A DNA stretch of 64,000 bases from Microbulbifer variabilis (GTDB lineage: Bacteria > Pseudomonadota > Gammaproteobacteria > Pseudomonadales > Cellvibrionaceae). The stretch lies in NCBI RefSeq assembly GCF_023716485.1, contig NZ_CP092418.1, positions 3,690,501 to 3,754,500 of the forward strand. The letters run 5' to 3'. Position numbers and translations under genes: made by a program. Of this stretch, positions 9,680 through 18,806 are shown one piece after another (positions within the stretch are counted from its first letter, which is position 1; each line of letters begins with the position of its first letter). Below the pieces are notes generated by a model. The model was not told the origin of the DNA. It did no database searches and saw nothing but the letters and a program-made list of their open reading frames with translations.

Positions 9680-10312
9680 TTAGAATTTCAGTGCTGCAGC
9701 CTGTTGCGAAAGACGGGTAATCTCGGCCCAATTTTTCTCCTGTACCAAGGCACTGGAGGCCATCCAGGAACCTCCCACACAAACCACGTTGTTAAGTGCC
9801 AGGTAATCCGCCGCGTTGTTGGGGCTCACACCACCGGTTGGGCAAAATTTTACTTCCGCTAATGGACCGGCAAGGGACTTCAGCATGGCCACACCGCCGG
9901 CGGCCTCAGCAGGGAAAAATTTCTGATAACGGTAACCCCGCTCATACAGGCCCATCACTTCGGAGGCGCTTGCGGCACCGGGTAATAGAGGCACATCACT
10001 TTTATCCGCAGATTCCAATAGTTTTTCTGTTGCACCAGGGCTTACCATAAAGCGCGCTCCTGCATCGACAGAGCGGCGCAGATCATCGCCATTTAGCACT
10101 GTGCCGGTACCCACATCAGCCTCGGGTAGGTGTTTGGCAATTTGCTCTACTGCAGCCAAGGCTGCTTCTGTACGCAGGGTCACCTCAAGAACATTCAAGC
10201 CACCTTTGAGCAAGGCCTCAGCCAGGGGCAACGCATCTTCAGCCCGCTCGATAACCAACACTGGGACAACGCCAGCAGACTGCAAAATGTCGGCGATATT
10301 TTTCTGCATCAA
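9680..10312 (-). CDS. eda: 2-keto-3-deoxy-6-phosphogluconate (KDPG) aldolase
   Basis: This 210-residue class I aldolase splits KDPG into pyruvate and glyceraldehyde 3-phosphate, the key cleavage of the Entner-Doudoroff pathway. The conserved LEVTLRT segment carries the active-site Glu. The Schiff-base lysine lies in YQKFFPAEAAGG, and the phosphate-binding CPTGGVSPNNA loop follows. The length matches the family. It is 18 bases after pgl, so the two are almost certainly co-transcribed. Some homologues also act on related keto-acids, which the sequence cannot decide. Confidence 0.96.
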   Translation of the reverse strand: MMQKNIADILQSAGVVPVLVIERAEDALPLAEALLKGGLNVLEVTLRTEAALAAVEQIAKHLPEADVGTGTVLNGDDLRRSVDAGARFMVSPGATEKLLESADKSDVPLLPGAASASEVMGLYERGYRYQKFFPAEAAGGVAMLKSLAGPLAEVKFCPTGGVSPNNAADYLALNNVVCVGGSWMASSALVQEKNWAEITRLSQQAAALKF

Positions 10313-10330
10313 TCAATTCCAAATCGTTCG

Positions 10331-11053
10331 TTAAGGCGCCCAATACACAGTGACCGGCTTCAGTCCCTGCTTGAGAATACTGCGCACCGGCATTTCCATT
10401 TCATCACTACCGAGCAGGGCTTCACGATAAACCTTGAGTTTTTCCTCACCGGTAATCAGTAGCTTGATATTTTTTGCCTGTAAAATGGCATTTAGGGTCA
10501 GCGTCATACGTTCGGTATTGGTACCGGTTACGGCACTCTGTTGCGCGGTAATGGCGCTACACAATTTGTCCGAATCTGGATTTAGTGCTTCGGCAAGCCC
10601 TTGTGCATGGGGAAATAAAGAAGCGGTGTGGCCGTCGTTACCCATTCCCAGAATGCACACATCAAAGGGGCGCGGTAGCTCGTCATAGGCGCGCTCACAA
10701 TCAGCTTCACCCTCTACAGCACTACTATGGGTGTTTTTCATGCCCAGCAAAGTGGCCTCGGCGGCATTATTTTGCATCAGGCTGTTTTCAATAAATGCCT
10801 GATTGCTGCCACTGTGGGATTTTTCTACCCAGCGTTCATCCACCAACGCCGCCGTAATCTGCGCCCAGGGCAGTGGACGCTTGGAAAGTTCGCGATAAAC
10901 CGGTTCCGGAGTACTGCCTCCCGAGACAAGAAAAGTGGCTTGACCAGACTCTTTAATGCCTTGCTGCAGTTCGCAGGCACAGTCGTAGGCCAGTGCCTGT
11001 ACCAGGCGTTCACGATCGGTAAAGAATTTCTCTTCTGCCATGAATACTTCCAT
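10331..11053 (-). CDS. pgl: 6-phosphogluconolactonase
   Basis: This 240-residue member of the DevB/NagB-like superfamily hydrolyses 6-phosphoglucono-lactone made by Zwf. Family motifs include FLVSGGSTPEPVYRELS, DERWVEKSHSGSN (sugar-phosphate binding) and LGMGNDGHTASLFP. The frame opens at ATG 11053; a second ATG at 11041 has a better-spaced GGAAG ribosome site and is the more likely start. It lies 44 bases after zwf and 18 bases before eda, in pathway order. Confidence 0.95.
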   Translation of the reverse strand: MEVFMAEEKFFTDRERLVQALAYDCACELQQGIKESGQATFLVSGGSTPEPVYRELSKRPLPWAQITAALVDERWVEKSHSGSNQAFIENSLMQNNAAEATLLGMKNTHSSAVEGEADCERAYDELPRPFDVCILGMGNDGHTASLFPHAQGLAEALNPDSDKLCSAITAQQSAVTGTNTERMTLTLNAILQAKNIKLLITGEEKLKVYREALLGSDEMEMPVRSILKQGLKPVTVYWAP

Positions 11054-11097
11054 CCATCGTTATGGATTACCTTAAAAATAGGTAATCCACAAAATCA

Positions 11098-12558
11098 TTA
11101 GTAGGCGTTAAACCATTGGCGACCATCACGCGCTAGCAATTCGTTAGCTTCTTCTGGTCCCCAGCTACCCGCAGGATAGGGCTTGGGCTGATTTTCGGTT
11201 TCACGCCAGTGTTCAATAATAGGGTCCACCCAGGCCCAGGCTGCCGCCACTTCATCGCGGTGAATAAACAGGGCCGAGTTATTGGCAGCGGCATCGAGCA
11301 TCAACCGCTTATAGGCATCACTGCGGAAGCTGTCATAAGTGTCTGAAAGCGTTAAATTCAATTCCGCCGGCTGTAGCTCAGTGGTCAGGCTATCCATTTT
11401 CTTGGCCATCAAAATCAGCCGGATGCTCTCTTCCGGCTGCAAGCGGATAACCAAACGATTGGGGACAACATTGCCGGCACTCTCGTCATAGACTAGGTGG
11501 GAAACTTTTTTGTACTGCACCACAATTTCCGCACAGCGTTTTTCCATACGCTTGCCTGTACGCAGGTAAAAAGGTACTCCCGCCCAACGCCAGCTATCGA
11601 TATATGCACGCAAAGCGACAAAGGTTTCCGTGGCACTAGAGCCACCTTCCAGATCATCCAGATACCCCGGCACCTTTTGACCATTAATTTCTCCAGCAAC
11701 ATACTGGCCACGCACAACGTTTTTATCTACCAGACCGCCCTTTAGTGGGCGCAACGCCTCCAATACCTTGATTTTTTCCGCTCGAACATTTTTCGCGGTC
11801 ATGGAATTCGGAGAATCCATAGCGATCAGGCACAAAAGTTGTAAAAGATGATTTTGCACCATATCCCGCAGCGCACCGGTTTCATCATAAAAACCCGCGC
11901 GGCCTTCAAGGCCGACAGTTTCAGAAATACTAATCTGTATATGGTCAATAGTTTTTGCATCCCAAAGGTGCTCGAACAATACGTTACTAAAACGCAAGGC
12001 CAGCAAGTTTTGAACGGTTTCCTTACCCAGGTAATGATCGATGCGGAAAATACTATTTTCCGGAAAGTAGCTCGCAATTTTGCTATTGATTTCGTTGGAA
12101 GTCTGCGCGTTATAACCGAGAGGTTTTTCTACCACCACCCGGGAATTTTTACTAATTAAGCCTTTGGATGAAAGGTTTTCACAGCAGGGGCCAAAAACAC
12201 CAGGGGGAATCGCCAAATAAAAAATTCGTACTCGCTCGGGATCTGATTCGAGGATGTCCGATAAGTGCGTCCACTGTTGATCCGGTACAGAAATATCCAA
12301 GGCCACAGGGCGTAATAACTGGCTAAAACCAGTCCAGATGGAATTGCAATATTCACCATCGCGCAAATGCTGCTGTAGGGCCTGAAGTGCCACATTTAGA
12401 TATTGATCGGCGTCTTGCTGGTGGCGACAAACAGGAAGAATTCGGCAGCCCTCTGCTAAGCTGCCCTCTCGGTAAGCGCGATACAGTGCTGGAATCAACT
12501 TGCGCAGGGCAAGATCACCACCACCACCAAATAACACCATATCAAATGGGTTAGACAT
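11098..12558 (-). CDS. zwf: Glucose-6-phosphate 1-dehydrogenase
   Basis: This is a 486-residue enzyme making 6-phosphogluconolactone and NADPH. I start it at ATG 12558, where MSNPFDMVLFGGGGDLALRK matches the family N-terminus; the open frame extends to 12609 but those residues look non-native. The nucleotide-binding GGGGDLALRK loop and the substrate/catalytic motif RIDHYLGKE are intact, and the length is normal. It follows edd by about 54 bases. It supplies both carbon flux and reducing power to this operon. Confidence 0.96.
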   Translation of the reverse strand: MSNPFDMVLFGGGGDLALRKLIPALYRAYREGSLAEGCRILPVCRHQQDADQYLNVALQALQQHLRDGEYCNSIWTGFSQLLRPVALDISVPDQQWTHLSDILESDPERVRIFYLAIPPGVFGPCCENLSSKGLISKNSRVVVEKPLGYNAQTSNEINSKIASYFPENSIFRIDHYLGKETVQNLLALRFSNVLFEHLWDAKTIDHIQISISETVGLEGRAGFYDETGALRDMVQNHLLQLLCLIAMDSPNSMTAKNVRAEKIKVLEALRPLKGGLVDKNVVRGQYVAGEINGQKVPGYLDDLEGGSSATETFVALRAYIDSWRWAGVPFYLRTGKRMEKRCAEIVVQYKKVSHLVYDESAGNVVPNRLVIRLQPEESIRLILMAKKMDSLTTELQPAELNLTLSDTYDSFRSDAYKRLMLDAAANNSALFIHRDEVAAAWAWVDPIIEHWRETENQPKPYPAGSWGPEEANELLARDGRQWFNAY

Positions 12559-12612
12559 AAATTTTGCTCTGAAATCGTTTTCTACTGCGCCGTTTCTTTT
12601 GAGCGACACATA

Positions 12613-14430
12613 TTAATAAAGGATACTGGCACCACTCTCGGCACCACTGGCGATAGCGCGCATATTGGCAAAGAGTTCCCGGCCCATACCGCGGGCGCTA
12701 TCAGATAAATCGCACTGAGCGAGTTCGCGCGCATGTAATTCCGTTTCATCCACCAAGACCCGCAACACGCCAGCTTCGGCATCTAGCTCCACTATGTCAC
12801 CATCGCGCACCTTGGCAATGGGGCCGCCTTCGACGGCCTCAGGAGACATATGAATAGCCGCCGGCACCTTGCCGGAAGCACCGGACATACGCCCATCGGT
12901 GACCAGGGCCACTTTGAAGCCTCGATCTTGCAGTACACCCAGGGTTGGAGTCAGCTTATGCAGTTCAGGCATACCGTTTGCTTGTGGTCCCTGAAAACGC
13001 ACTACCGCAACAAAATCCCGTTCCAGCTCGCCAACTTTGAAACGCTCTAGTAATTCATCCTGGTTATGCAGCACAATCGCCGGCGCTTTCACCTTGAGAT
13101 GCTCTGGTTTAATCGCGGAAACTTTGATCACACTACGGCCGAGGTTGCCCTCCAGTAGCTGCAAGCCACCGTGATGGGAGAAAGGATCGCTAACAGGGCG
13201 AATCACTGTAGTGTCGCCGCTCTCTTTCGCCGTTGGCCGCCAAACTACACCATCACCAGACTCGTTGAGGAAGGGGTCTTGGCAATAGGACTCAAGACCA
13301 CTATCACCCAACACCGTGCATACATCACCATGTAACAGACCAGCCTCAAGCAACTCACTCATCAGGAATTGCATACCGCCAGCTGCCGCAAAGTGATTGA
13401 TATCTGCTGTACCGTTCGGGTAGACATGGCACAACAGAGGCACCACTTCAGAGAGGTCGGCCATATCCTGCCACGTGATCTGGATACCGGCAGCTCGCGC
13501 CATCGCTATTAAATGCAGCGTATGGTTGGTGGAACCACCTGTGGCGAGCAGTCCCACAATACCGTTAACAAATGTTTTTTCTGTGAGGATTTTCGCGATG
13601 GGTGTGTGCTGGCTGGGCTCAGTAATTTTTGCTAACTGTGCCACCGCCGCTTCATTAAGTGCATCGCGCAGGCCAGTGCCAGGATTGACAAATGAACTGC
13701 CTGGCAACTGCAGGCCCATAATTTCCACCAACATCTGGTTGCTGTTAGCGGTGCCGTAAAAAGTACAGGTGCCAGCACTGTGGTAAGAAGCGCTCTCCGC
13801 CTCCAACAATTCGGCACGACCAACCTTACCCTCAGCATAGAGCTGGCGAACTCGTACTTTTTCCGCATTAGAAAGCCCAGTGGGCATTGGGCCCGCCGGT
13901 ACAAAAATTGAGGGTAGATGTCCAAAAGCGAGGGCACCGATTACCAGTCCCGGCACTATCTTGTCGCAGATACCGAGGAACATAGCGCCTTCAAAAACAT
14001 CGTGGGAAAGGGCTATGGCTGTGGACATAGCAATTACATCGCGGGAAAAGAGACTCAGCTCCATACCTGGCCGCCCCTGCGTCACCCCATCGCACATCGC
14101 CGGTACTCCACCGGCTACTTGCGCAGTGGCACCTTGGCGCGCCGCCGCCTCCTTCAAACGTGGCGGATAAAGCCCATAGGGCTGGTGCGCTGAAAGCATA
14201 TCGTTATAAGCGGTAACAATCCCCAGATTGGGACCACGCCCGGAAACAATAAGCTGCTTGTCCTTTTCTGGAGAGGCTGCAATAGCATGGGCCAGATTGC
14301 CACAGGACAGGTGCGCAGTGGCACGCCCTTCAATGTGCGCCTTCTCCACCTGAGCCAAATACTGAGCGCGGGTTTCCTCACTACGCTGGATAATTCGCTC
14401 GGTAACTGCCTGAACCTTGCTGTGAACCAT
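12613..14430 (-). CDS. edd: 6-phosphogluconate dehydratase
   Basis: This 605-residue [4Fe-4S] dehydratase of the IlvD/Edd family turns 6-phosphogluconate into KDPG. Cluster and active-site segments visible include [21 protein letters not shown] and [14 protein letters not shown], plus the C-terminal [15 protein letters not shown]. The N-terminus aligns well with E. coli Edd, so the start at 14430 (with GGAAGAG just upstream) is firm. It is the first gene of the six-gene block. Two HexR-type operators lie 440 and 610 bases upstream, implying a long leader. Confidence 0.96.
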   Translation of the reverse strand: MVHSKVQAVTERIIQRSEETRAQYLAQVEKAHIEGRATAHLSCGNLAHAIAASPEKDKQLIVSGRGPNLGIVTAYNDMLSAHQPYGLYPPRLKEAAARQGATAQVAGGVPAMCDGVTQGRPGMELSLFSRDVIAMSTAIALSHDVFEGAMFLGICDKIVPGLVIGALAFGHLPSIFVPAGPMPTGLSNAEKVRVRQLYAEGKVGRAELLEAESASYHSAGTCTFYGTANSNQMLVEIMGLQLPGSSFVNPGTGLRDALNEAAVAQLAKITEPSQHTPIAKILTEKTFVNGIVGLLATGGSTNHTLHLIAMARAAGIQITWQDMADLSEVVPLLCHVYPNGTADINHFAAAGGMQFLMSELLEAGLLHGDVCTVLGDSGLESYCQDPFLNESGDGVVWRPTAKESGDTTVIRPVSDPFSHHGGLQLLEGNLGRSVIKVSAIKPEHLKVKAPAIVLHNQDELLERFKVGELERDFVAVVRFQGPQANGMPELHKLTPTLGVLQDRGFKVALVTDGRMSGASGKVPAAIHMSPEAVEGGPIAKVRDGDIVELDAEAGVLRVLVDETELHARELAQCDLSDSARGMGRELFANMRAIASGAESGASILY

Positions 14431-14740
14431 GACTCTTCCGTATTAATTCTGCTCGATGCACGCTTGAACTGACATCGATGCCTTATTGCAGTGGCGGCAC
14501 AGCCACCATTGAGTTTTCATCCCTGAAAGGGCCTTCCGGCAAGTAAAATCCCGCCGCCTGACTGGGTTGTAGTGCGGGCGAAGCCCTATCACCCGGCAGG
14601 CGATGGACAAGCTGGAGAATTCCATCACCCACCTAGTAAAAAAAGTGCACTTTTTTTTCAAGAAAAACTAATAGGCTTGATCAACATCCCTACCAAACCT
14701 CAAGAAATGCACTTTCTTACCAGGCTTAATTTTTACCGGA

Positions 14741-14770
14741 GCCCACTAACCCCATCGGATACTAGTGGGC
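14741..14770. other. Hairpin in the edd leader
   Basis: GCCCACTA (14741-14748) and TAGTGGGC (14763-14770) make an eight-base GC-rich stem with a 14-base loop. No T-run follows on either strand, so it is more likely a leader structure or a protein site than a terminator. Confidence 0.35.
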
Positions 14771-14870
14771 CAGTGAGATCAAATCCTCCCCCCTCCAGAT
14801 GGAGTAGAAAGCTCACAAACCTCAAATGGCACCAACAAATAAGGTCCTGCAAGCTTAATGAAGCGCATTA

Positions 14871-14885
14871 TGTAGTAAAATTACA
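14871..14885. promoter_or_regulatory. HexR-type operator 1
   Basis: TGTAGTAAAATTACA fits the gammaproteobacterial HexR consensus as I recall it (TGTA-R-T-WWW-A-Y-TACA) at every position. HexR represses Entner-Doudoroff genes and is released by KDPG, so the site suits the edd operon. No HexR (RpiR-family) gene is in the window. Confidence 0.7.
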
Positions 14886-15018
14886 AAAAAGATCAAGAGC
14901 CAGTCTATAGTCAACATAAGAACCAAGCCATTAGCCTGGGAAGGCCAAGTGAAACGATCCGAAATCCTCCAATAAGGAGAATTAAACGCCATAATAGCAA
15001 GATATACGGGAAATAAAT

Positions 15019-15032
15019 TTTTGGTACCAAAA
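15019..15032. promoter_or_regulatory. 14-bp perfect palindrome TTTTGGTACCAAAA
   Basis: This perfect palindrome lies nine bases from the second HexR-like site, in the space shared by edd and the LacI-type gene. It lacks the central CG of most LacI operators. It is a candidate binding site for an unidentified regulator. Confidence 0.4.
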
Positions 15033-15040
15033 GGTAATAA

Positions 15041-15055
15041 TGTAAGAAAATTACA
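15041..15055. promoter_or_regulatory. HexR-type operator 2
   Basis: TGTAAGAAAATTACA matches the HexR consensus with one mismatch. It lies 170 bases from operator 1, close to a whole number of helical turns, so looping between them is possible. It could also influence the divergent regulator gene 170 bases away. Confidence 0.6.
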
Positions 15056-15226
15056 AAAAGATGTCAGATCAGTATATTTTGCTCATGCCCACTACCGCCA
15101 TTAACCGGGATTACTAGCTGCTGCCAAACTGTCAGTACCGAGTGATCCTTTTTACTTCGGATGGTCCGAATGAGCTTGAGGCTAGAGGCCTCCCCAGGGC
15201 AGGTTTTGCAAGAGGAATCGGTGCCG

Positions 15227-16300
15227 ATGAAAGTCACCATTAACGACGTTGCCGCACGCGCAGGCGTATCAATAAAGACAGTTTCCCGGGTCATAAACAA
15301 TGAACCCTCTGTGCGCCCCAGCACCCGCGAGCGGGTCATGCAGGCGGTACAAGCCCTAAACTACCGTCCCAACCTGGCCGCGCGCAATCTGGCAGGTACC
15401 CATTCCTATTCCATTGCCTTTATTTACGACAACCCCAATGCCTACTATGTGATCGACATGCAAAACGGCATCCTCGAAGCCTGCCGCGAACGGGGCTACG
15501 AACTGCTTATCCATCCTGGCAGTGGCCGAAGAGAAACCATCCATGAAGAGTTGCGCAAACTAATAGAGCAAAGCCGGGTTGCCGGACTGGTACTCACTCC
15601 CCCTTTCTCCGAGACCCGGGAAGTTATTGATACTTTGAAGTCACTGGATGTGGAGTTTGTACGGATAATTTCCTCTGAAGGTTGCGGCCAGGGAGAGGAA
15701 AACTGCATTGCAATTGATGACGAAACCGCCGCTTTCACAATTACCCAACATTTATTGCAGCTTGGGCACAGACAAATTGCCTACCTTGGCGGCGGCGCCG
15801 AACACTTATCCACCCTCAGCCGCCTAGCGGGTTACAAAAAGGCCCTGCAAAAAGCTGGCTTACCTTTTACTGAGGAGCAGGTCATAGAGGGCGAATATTC
15901 CTTTGACTCCGGCGTAGCCGGGGCGACCGCCTTATTACACTCAGTCACCCCTCCCACGGCCATCTTTGCCGGTAATGATGAAATGGCTGCAGGAGCACTT
16001 TTTGCCGCGCGCATGTTAAACATTGAGGTGCCACAACAACTTTCTATCGCTGGCTTCGAAGACAGCCCCTTTTCACGCCAGACCTGGCCGAAGCTCACCA
16101 CCGCCCACCAACCGAACGAAGATATTGCCCGTCGTGCTGCAGAACTATTATTGGAGCGTATTCAATGTCGTGGAGGACAGGAAGAAGAACAACTAAACAG
16201 CGTAAAGTCAGATAGCAATTACCGCAGCTTTACTCCGAGTCTAATCGTGCGAGAATCCAGCGGTCCGGCAGTTGAGAAAGCCTACAACCCTCAAACTTGA
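15227..16300 (+). CDS. LacI-family transcriptional regulator, probable NagR
   Basis: This is a 357-residue regulator if started at ATG 15227, which has GAGGAA upstream and gives the canonical MKVTINDVAARAGVSIKTVS helix-turn-helix. The open frame begins at 15161, but those residues do not fit. A hinge helix (NLAARNLAG) and a periplasmic-binding-protein-like sensor fold follow, ending with the typical IAGFEDSPFSRQTWP segment. It converges on nagA with 16 bases between stops. LacI-type NagR proteins control GlcNAc genes in related bacteria, so that role is the best guess. Its divergent position to the Entner-Doudoroff operon leaves a sugar-acid or glucose regulator as the alternative. I saw no classical NagR operator. 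Confidence 0.85.
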   Translation: MKVTINDVAARAGVSIKTVSRVINNEPSVRPSTRERVMQAVQALNYRPNLAARNLAGTHSYSIAFIYDNPNAYYVIDMQNGILEACRERGYELLIHPGSGRRETIHEELRKLIEQSRVAGLVLTPPFSETREVIDTLKSLDVEFVRIISSEGCGQGEENCIAIDDETAAFTITQHLLQLGHRQIAYLGGGAEHLSTLSRLAGYKKALQKAGLPFTEEQVIEGEYSFDSGVAGATALLHSVTPPTAIFAGNDEMAAGALFAARMLNIEVPQQLSIAGFEDSPFSRQTWPKLTTAHQPNEDIARRAAELLLERIQCRGGQEEEQLNSVKSDSNYRSFTPSLIVRESSGPAVEKAYNPQT

Positions 16301-16316
16301 TTGAGAGGCAGGCACA

Positions 16317-17444
16317 CTACTCACCATAAACCTGACGCCCACCGATCCAGGTTTTTTGCACATTAAAACTACGGTCGAGCAAAATAAAATTCGCTTTGGT
16401 TCCAGGAACAATACTTCCGCCCTGCGAACCAAGAAACTGGCAAGGATAGAGGCTTGCCATTCGCAAGGATTCACAGATATCCAAGCCACACCAGTCGCTG
16501 ATATTACGCACTGCCCCCATCATATCCAGATGCGAACCGGCCAACTCTCCGGTACTTGAAGTGAGCTTATCCCCCTCTCTAGTTACCACCCGATCAAATA
16601 ACGGAAAGCTCAGTGCATCACTCCCCACCAGGGACATAGCATCAGTCACAAGAAGCAGCTTTCCACGCGGCTTAACCTTGAGCGCCAGGGTAATAGCCTC
16701 GGCACTGACATGATGACCATCAGCAATAATTCCGCACCAGGCTTCGTCGCTAACTAGGGCTGATCCCACCATACCCGGCTCGCGAGAGTGCAACGGCGAC
16801 ATGGCATTGTACAAATGTGTAAAACCCACTGCGCCAGCCTGCAATGCCGAACGCACGGTTTTCCCATCGGCATTAGAATGCCCCAAACACACCCGCACCC
16901 CCATAGAAGACAATCGACTGATATCCTCCATGGGCACTGTTTCCGGCGCCAGGGTAACAACCTTGATACCCAGATCCTCTCGCGCATAAATTTCCCACTC
17001 CTCATCGCTAAGAGGACGAATAAATGACTGCTCATGAGTCCCCTTTTTCGGCACGCTAAGATGTGGTCCTTCAAAGTGGATACCGATCACACCGGGTACT
17101 TGCTGATGCAGCGCAGCACTAACCGCATCCGCAGCATCCTGCATAATATTGAGACGGTCGGTAATCAGCGTGGGGAGAAAAGCTGTAGTGCCGAACCGGG
17201 CATGAGCCTCGCCCATTGTACGCAACCCTGCAACATTGGGCTCTTGGTTAAACAGTACACCACCACCACCATTCACCTGCACATCCACCAACCCCGGCGC
17301 CAATAGGCCCTGTAAATATGTCGCTGAGGACTGCGGGGATTTTCCAACGGAGGCAATGCGACCATCATCGTCGATAATCAGTGACACGTCCTCCAAGATC
17401 CGTTCACCATCAAAAAGCTTCTCTGCGACCAGGGCGAAAGCCAC
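16317..17444 (-). CDS. nagA: N-acetylglucosamine-6-phosphate deacetylase
   Basis: This 375-residue amidohydrolase removes acetate from GlcNAc-6-phosphate. Metal and substrate motifs are present: APGLVDVQVNGGGG, GIHFEGPHLS, CLGHSNAD, THLYNAMSPL, ADGHHVS and LLVTDAM. It starts at GTG 17444 with a strong AAGGAGAGG ribosome site. It lies 51 bases after the nagB-II gene and is read from the same promoter. With the deaminase it converts GlcNAc-6-phosphate to fructose 6-phosphate, feeding chitin-derived sugar into central metabolism. Confidence 0.95.
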   Translation of the reverse strand: MAFALVAEKLFDGERILEDVSLIIDDDGRIASVGKSPQSSATYLQGLLAPGLVDVQVNGGGGVLFNQEPNVAGLRTMGEAHARFGTTAFLPTLITDRLNIMQDAADAVSAALHQQVPGVIGIHFEGPHLSVPKKGTHEQSFIRPLSDEEWEIYAREDLGIKVVTLAPETVPMEDISRLSSMGVRVCLGHSNADGKTVRSALQAGAVGFTHLYNAMSPLHSREPGMVGSALVSDEAWCGIIADGHHVSAEAITLALKVKPRGKLLLVTDAMSLVGSDALSFPLFDRVVTREGDKLTSSTGELAGSHLDMMGAVRNISDWCGLDICESLRMASLYPCQFLGSQGGSIVPGTKANFILLDRSFNVQKTWIGGRQVYGE

Positions 17445-17495
17445 AACCTCTCCTTAACACTGAATATTATTTACACCGAAATTTCTGGCAGATTA

Positions 17496-18506
17496 TTACA
17501 CGGTCTGAGTGACCTTTTTTAGGCCTGCCGGCTCATCAGGATTAATACCGCGGTTTACTGCCACATGGGCAACATCGATATAAAAGCGCTGTAGCAAAGC
17601 AAGGGGGGCGATGCGGGGATGTACCCCTTTACTCGGCACATGCAGATTGATCAGGCTTGCCCCTCTTTGCACTATGTCATCAATTTGCTCACTGTGCGCC
17701 TTGAATGACTCATCTTCAATAGGAACATTTACCACGGTCAGCTTGTCTTCAACGAGAGTAACCGGCCCATGCAAAAATTCTGCACTGGAAAAAGACTCCG
17801 CATGGATATTGCACACTTCTTTTAATTTCAGCGCCAACTCGCGGGTTATGGCATAACCGGGACCGCGTCCGAGCACCACCAGATTCTGCACCGAAGCCAG
17901 ATCCTCAGGTCTCAATTGTATCTCTGCGCGAACAGCAGCTTCTAAAGTTTCAGGTAGTTTTTCCAAGGCCAGGCGCAGCCTCTTGTCACCACTCCAGCAA
18001 GCCACCAGCTGCAAAATTGCCGAAAGCGTGGCCAGGTAACTCTTGGTAGCTGCCACCGCTTTTTCCGGCCCCGCCTTCAAGGGGATCAGTAAATCGACAA
18101 TATCCTTGATTGGCGCCTGCTCATCATTCACCAAGGCTACCGTATAGGCGCCGCACTCCCTGGCCATCTTCGCCTGAGCCAGAATATCCGGACTGCGCCC
18201 CGACTGAGAGATCACCAGCACCAATGCCCCTTCCAATTTCAATCGGCGTCCATACACACTGGAAACTGAAGGCGCCGCAGCAAAGGTGGGCGTCCCTGTT
18301 TCTATTTCGATCAGATACTTGGCAAAAACACCAGCATGGTCAGAAGAACCCCGCCCAACAATCATGACAAAGCGCGGAGCATGAGCTCGCAAACGCTCCC
18401 CCAGGCGCTCCATCACTTTCGCATTCGTTTGTAGCTGTTCAGCAATTCTTGCCGGAGCCTCACGGGCTTCGGCCTCCATGATCGTCGTAGTCATTCCATC
18501 ATTCAC
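17496..18506 (-). CDS. nagB-II: SIS-domain glucosamine-6-phosphate deaminase (NagB-II type)
   Basis: This 336-residue protein has two SIS domains, like the isomerase half of GlmS: VMIVGRGSSDHAG and LVISQSGRSPDIL in the first, VVLGRGPGYAITRELALKLKE in the second. The ESFSSAEFLHGP and NPDEPAGLKKVTQTV segments match the alternative deaminase found in Shewanella-type GlcNAc clusters. It makes fructose 6-phosphate and ammonia from glucosamine 6-phosphate. GTG 18506 has AGAGG eight bases upstream; ATG 18494 is an alternative. Its position before nagA supports the call over a GlmS-like role. Confidence 0.9.
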   Translation of the reverse strand: MNDGMTTTIMEAEAREAPARIAEQLQTNAKVMERLGERLRAHAPRFVMIVGRGSSDHAGVFAKYLIEIETGTPTFAAAPSVSSVYGRRLKLEGALVLVISQSGRSPDILAQAKMARECGAYTVALVNDEQAPIKDIVDLLIPLKAGPEKAVAATKSYLATLSAILQLVACWSGDKRLRLALEKLPETLEAAVRAEIQLRPEDLASVQNLVVLGRGPGYAITRELALKLKEVCNIHAESFSSAEFLHGPVTLVEDKLTVVNVPIEDESFKAHSEQIDDIVQRGASLINLHVPSKGVHPRIAPLALLQRFYIDVAHVAVNRGINPDEPAGLKKVTQTV

Positions 18507-18573
18507 TCAGGCTACCTCTCCCTCCCCAAAACCGGACTCCCGGCAAACTTTTTGGGGGGAATCCAACTATCAG

Positions 18574-18596
18574 TTTATGTGCAGGTAACACATAAA
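18574..18596. promoter_or_regulatory. Inverted repeat upstream of nagB-II
   Basis: TTTATGTG (18574-18581) and CACATAAA (18589-18596) are perfect 8-bp arms separated by 7 bases, about 70 bases before the nagB-II start. The shape resembles a CRP site, but the TGTG/CACA spacing is one base short. It may be the operator of the neighbouring LacI-type regulator. Confidence 0.4.
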
Positions 18597-18806
18597 GAGC
18601 GGCTGTTTTAATGGCTGGGGAGGTCATTGTCACTTCTTTTATCAAGCCATTTTCGACTCATACCCGATAAGCGTGAAAAGCTTCCCAAAGTAGGCCTACA
18701 CGAGAGAAACAGGAGGTTTCACGCTACAAGACGCTTATATCCTAATCATCTATGCTTTCTAATAATTCCCCGACATGAATCGGGCAATGCCTACAGGAAA
18801 AAATCG

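Larger units (their letters stand above)
14431..15226. other. Long non-coding region between edd and the divergent LacI-type regulator
   Basis: Nearly 800 bases hold no convincing gene. They do hold two HexR-like sites, a TTTTGGTACCAAAA palindrome, an 8-bp-stem hairpin at 14741-14770 (GCCCACTA / TAGTGGGC) and a 20-base perfect palindrome at 14638-14657 made of A7-GTGCAC-T7. If the HexR sites mark the edd promoter, the edd transcript has a structured leader of about 400 bases. The 72-codon minus frame at 14443-14661 resembles no known protein. Confidence 0.6.

Noticed and set aside
14638..14657. A7-GTGCAC-T7 palindrome considered as a Rho-independent terminator
   Set aside because: The stem would be almost all A-T with a minimal loop, too weak for a standard terminator; kept only as a leader landmark.
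14443..14661. 72-codon minus-strand frame upstream of edd
   Set aside because: No family resemblance; it fits better as part of the edd leader.
15227..16300. LacI-type regulator considered as HexR
   Set aside because: HexR belongs to the RpiR family with a SIS domain; this protein has a LacI helix-turn-helix and a sugar-binding-protein fold.
18574..18596. Inverted repeat considered as a CRP site
   Set aside because: The TGTG/CACA halves are seven bases apart instead of eight, so it does not fit the CRP consensus.
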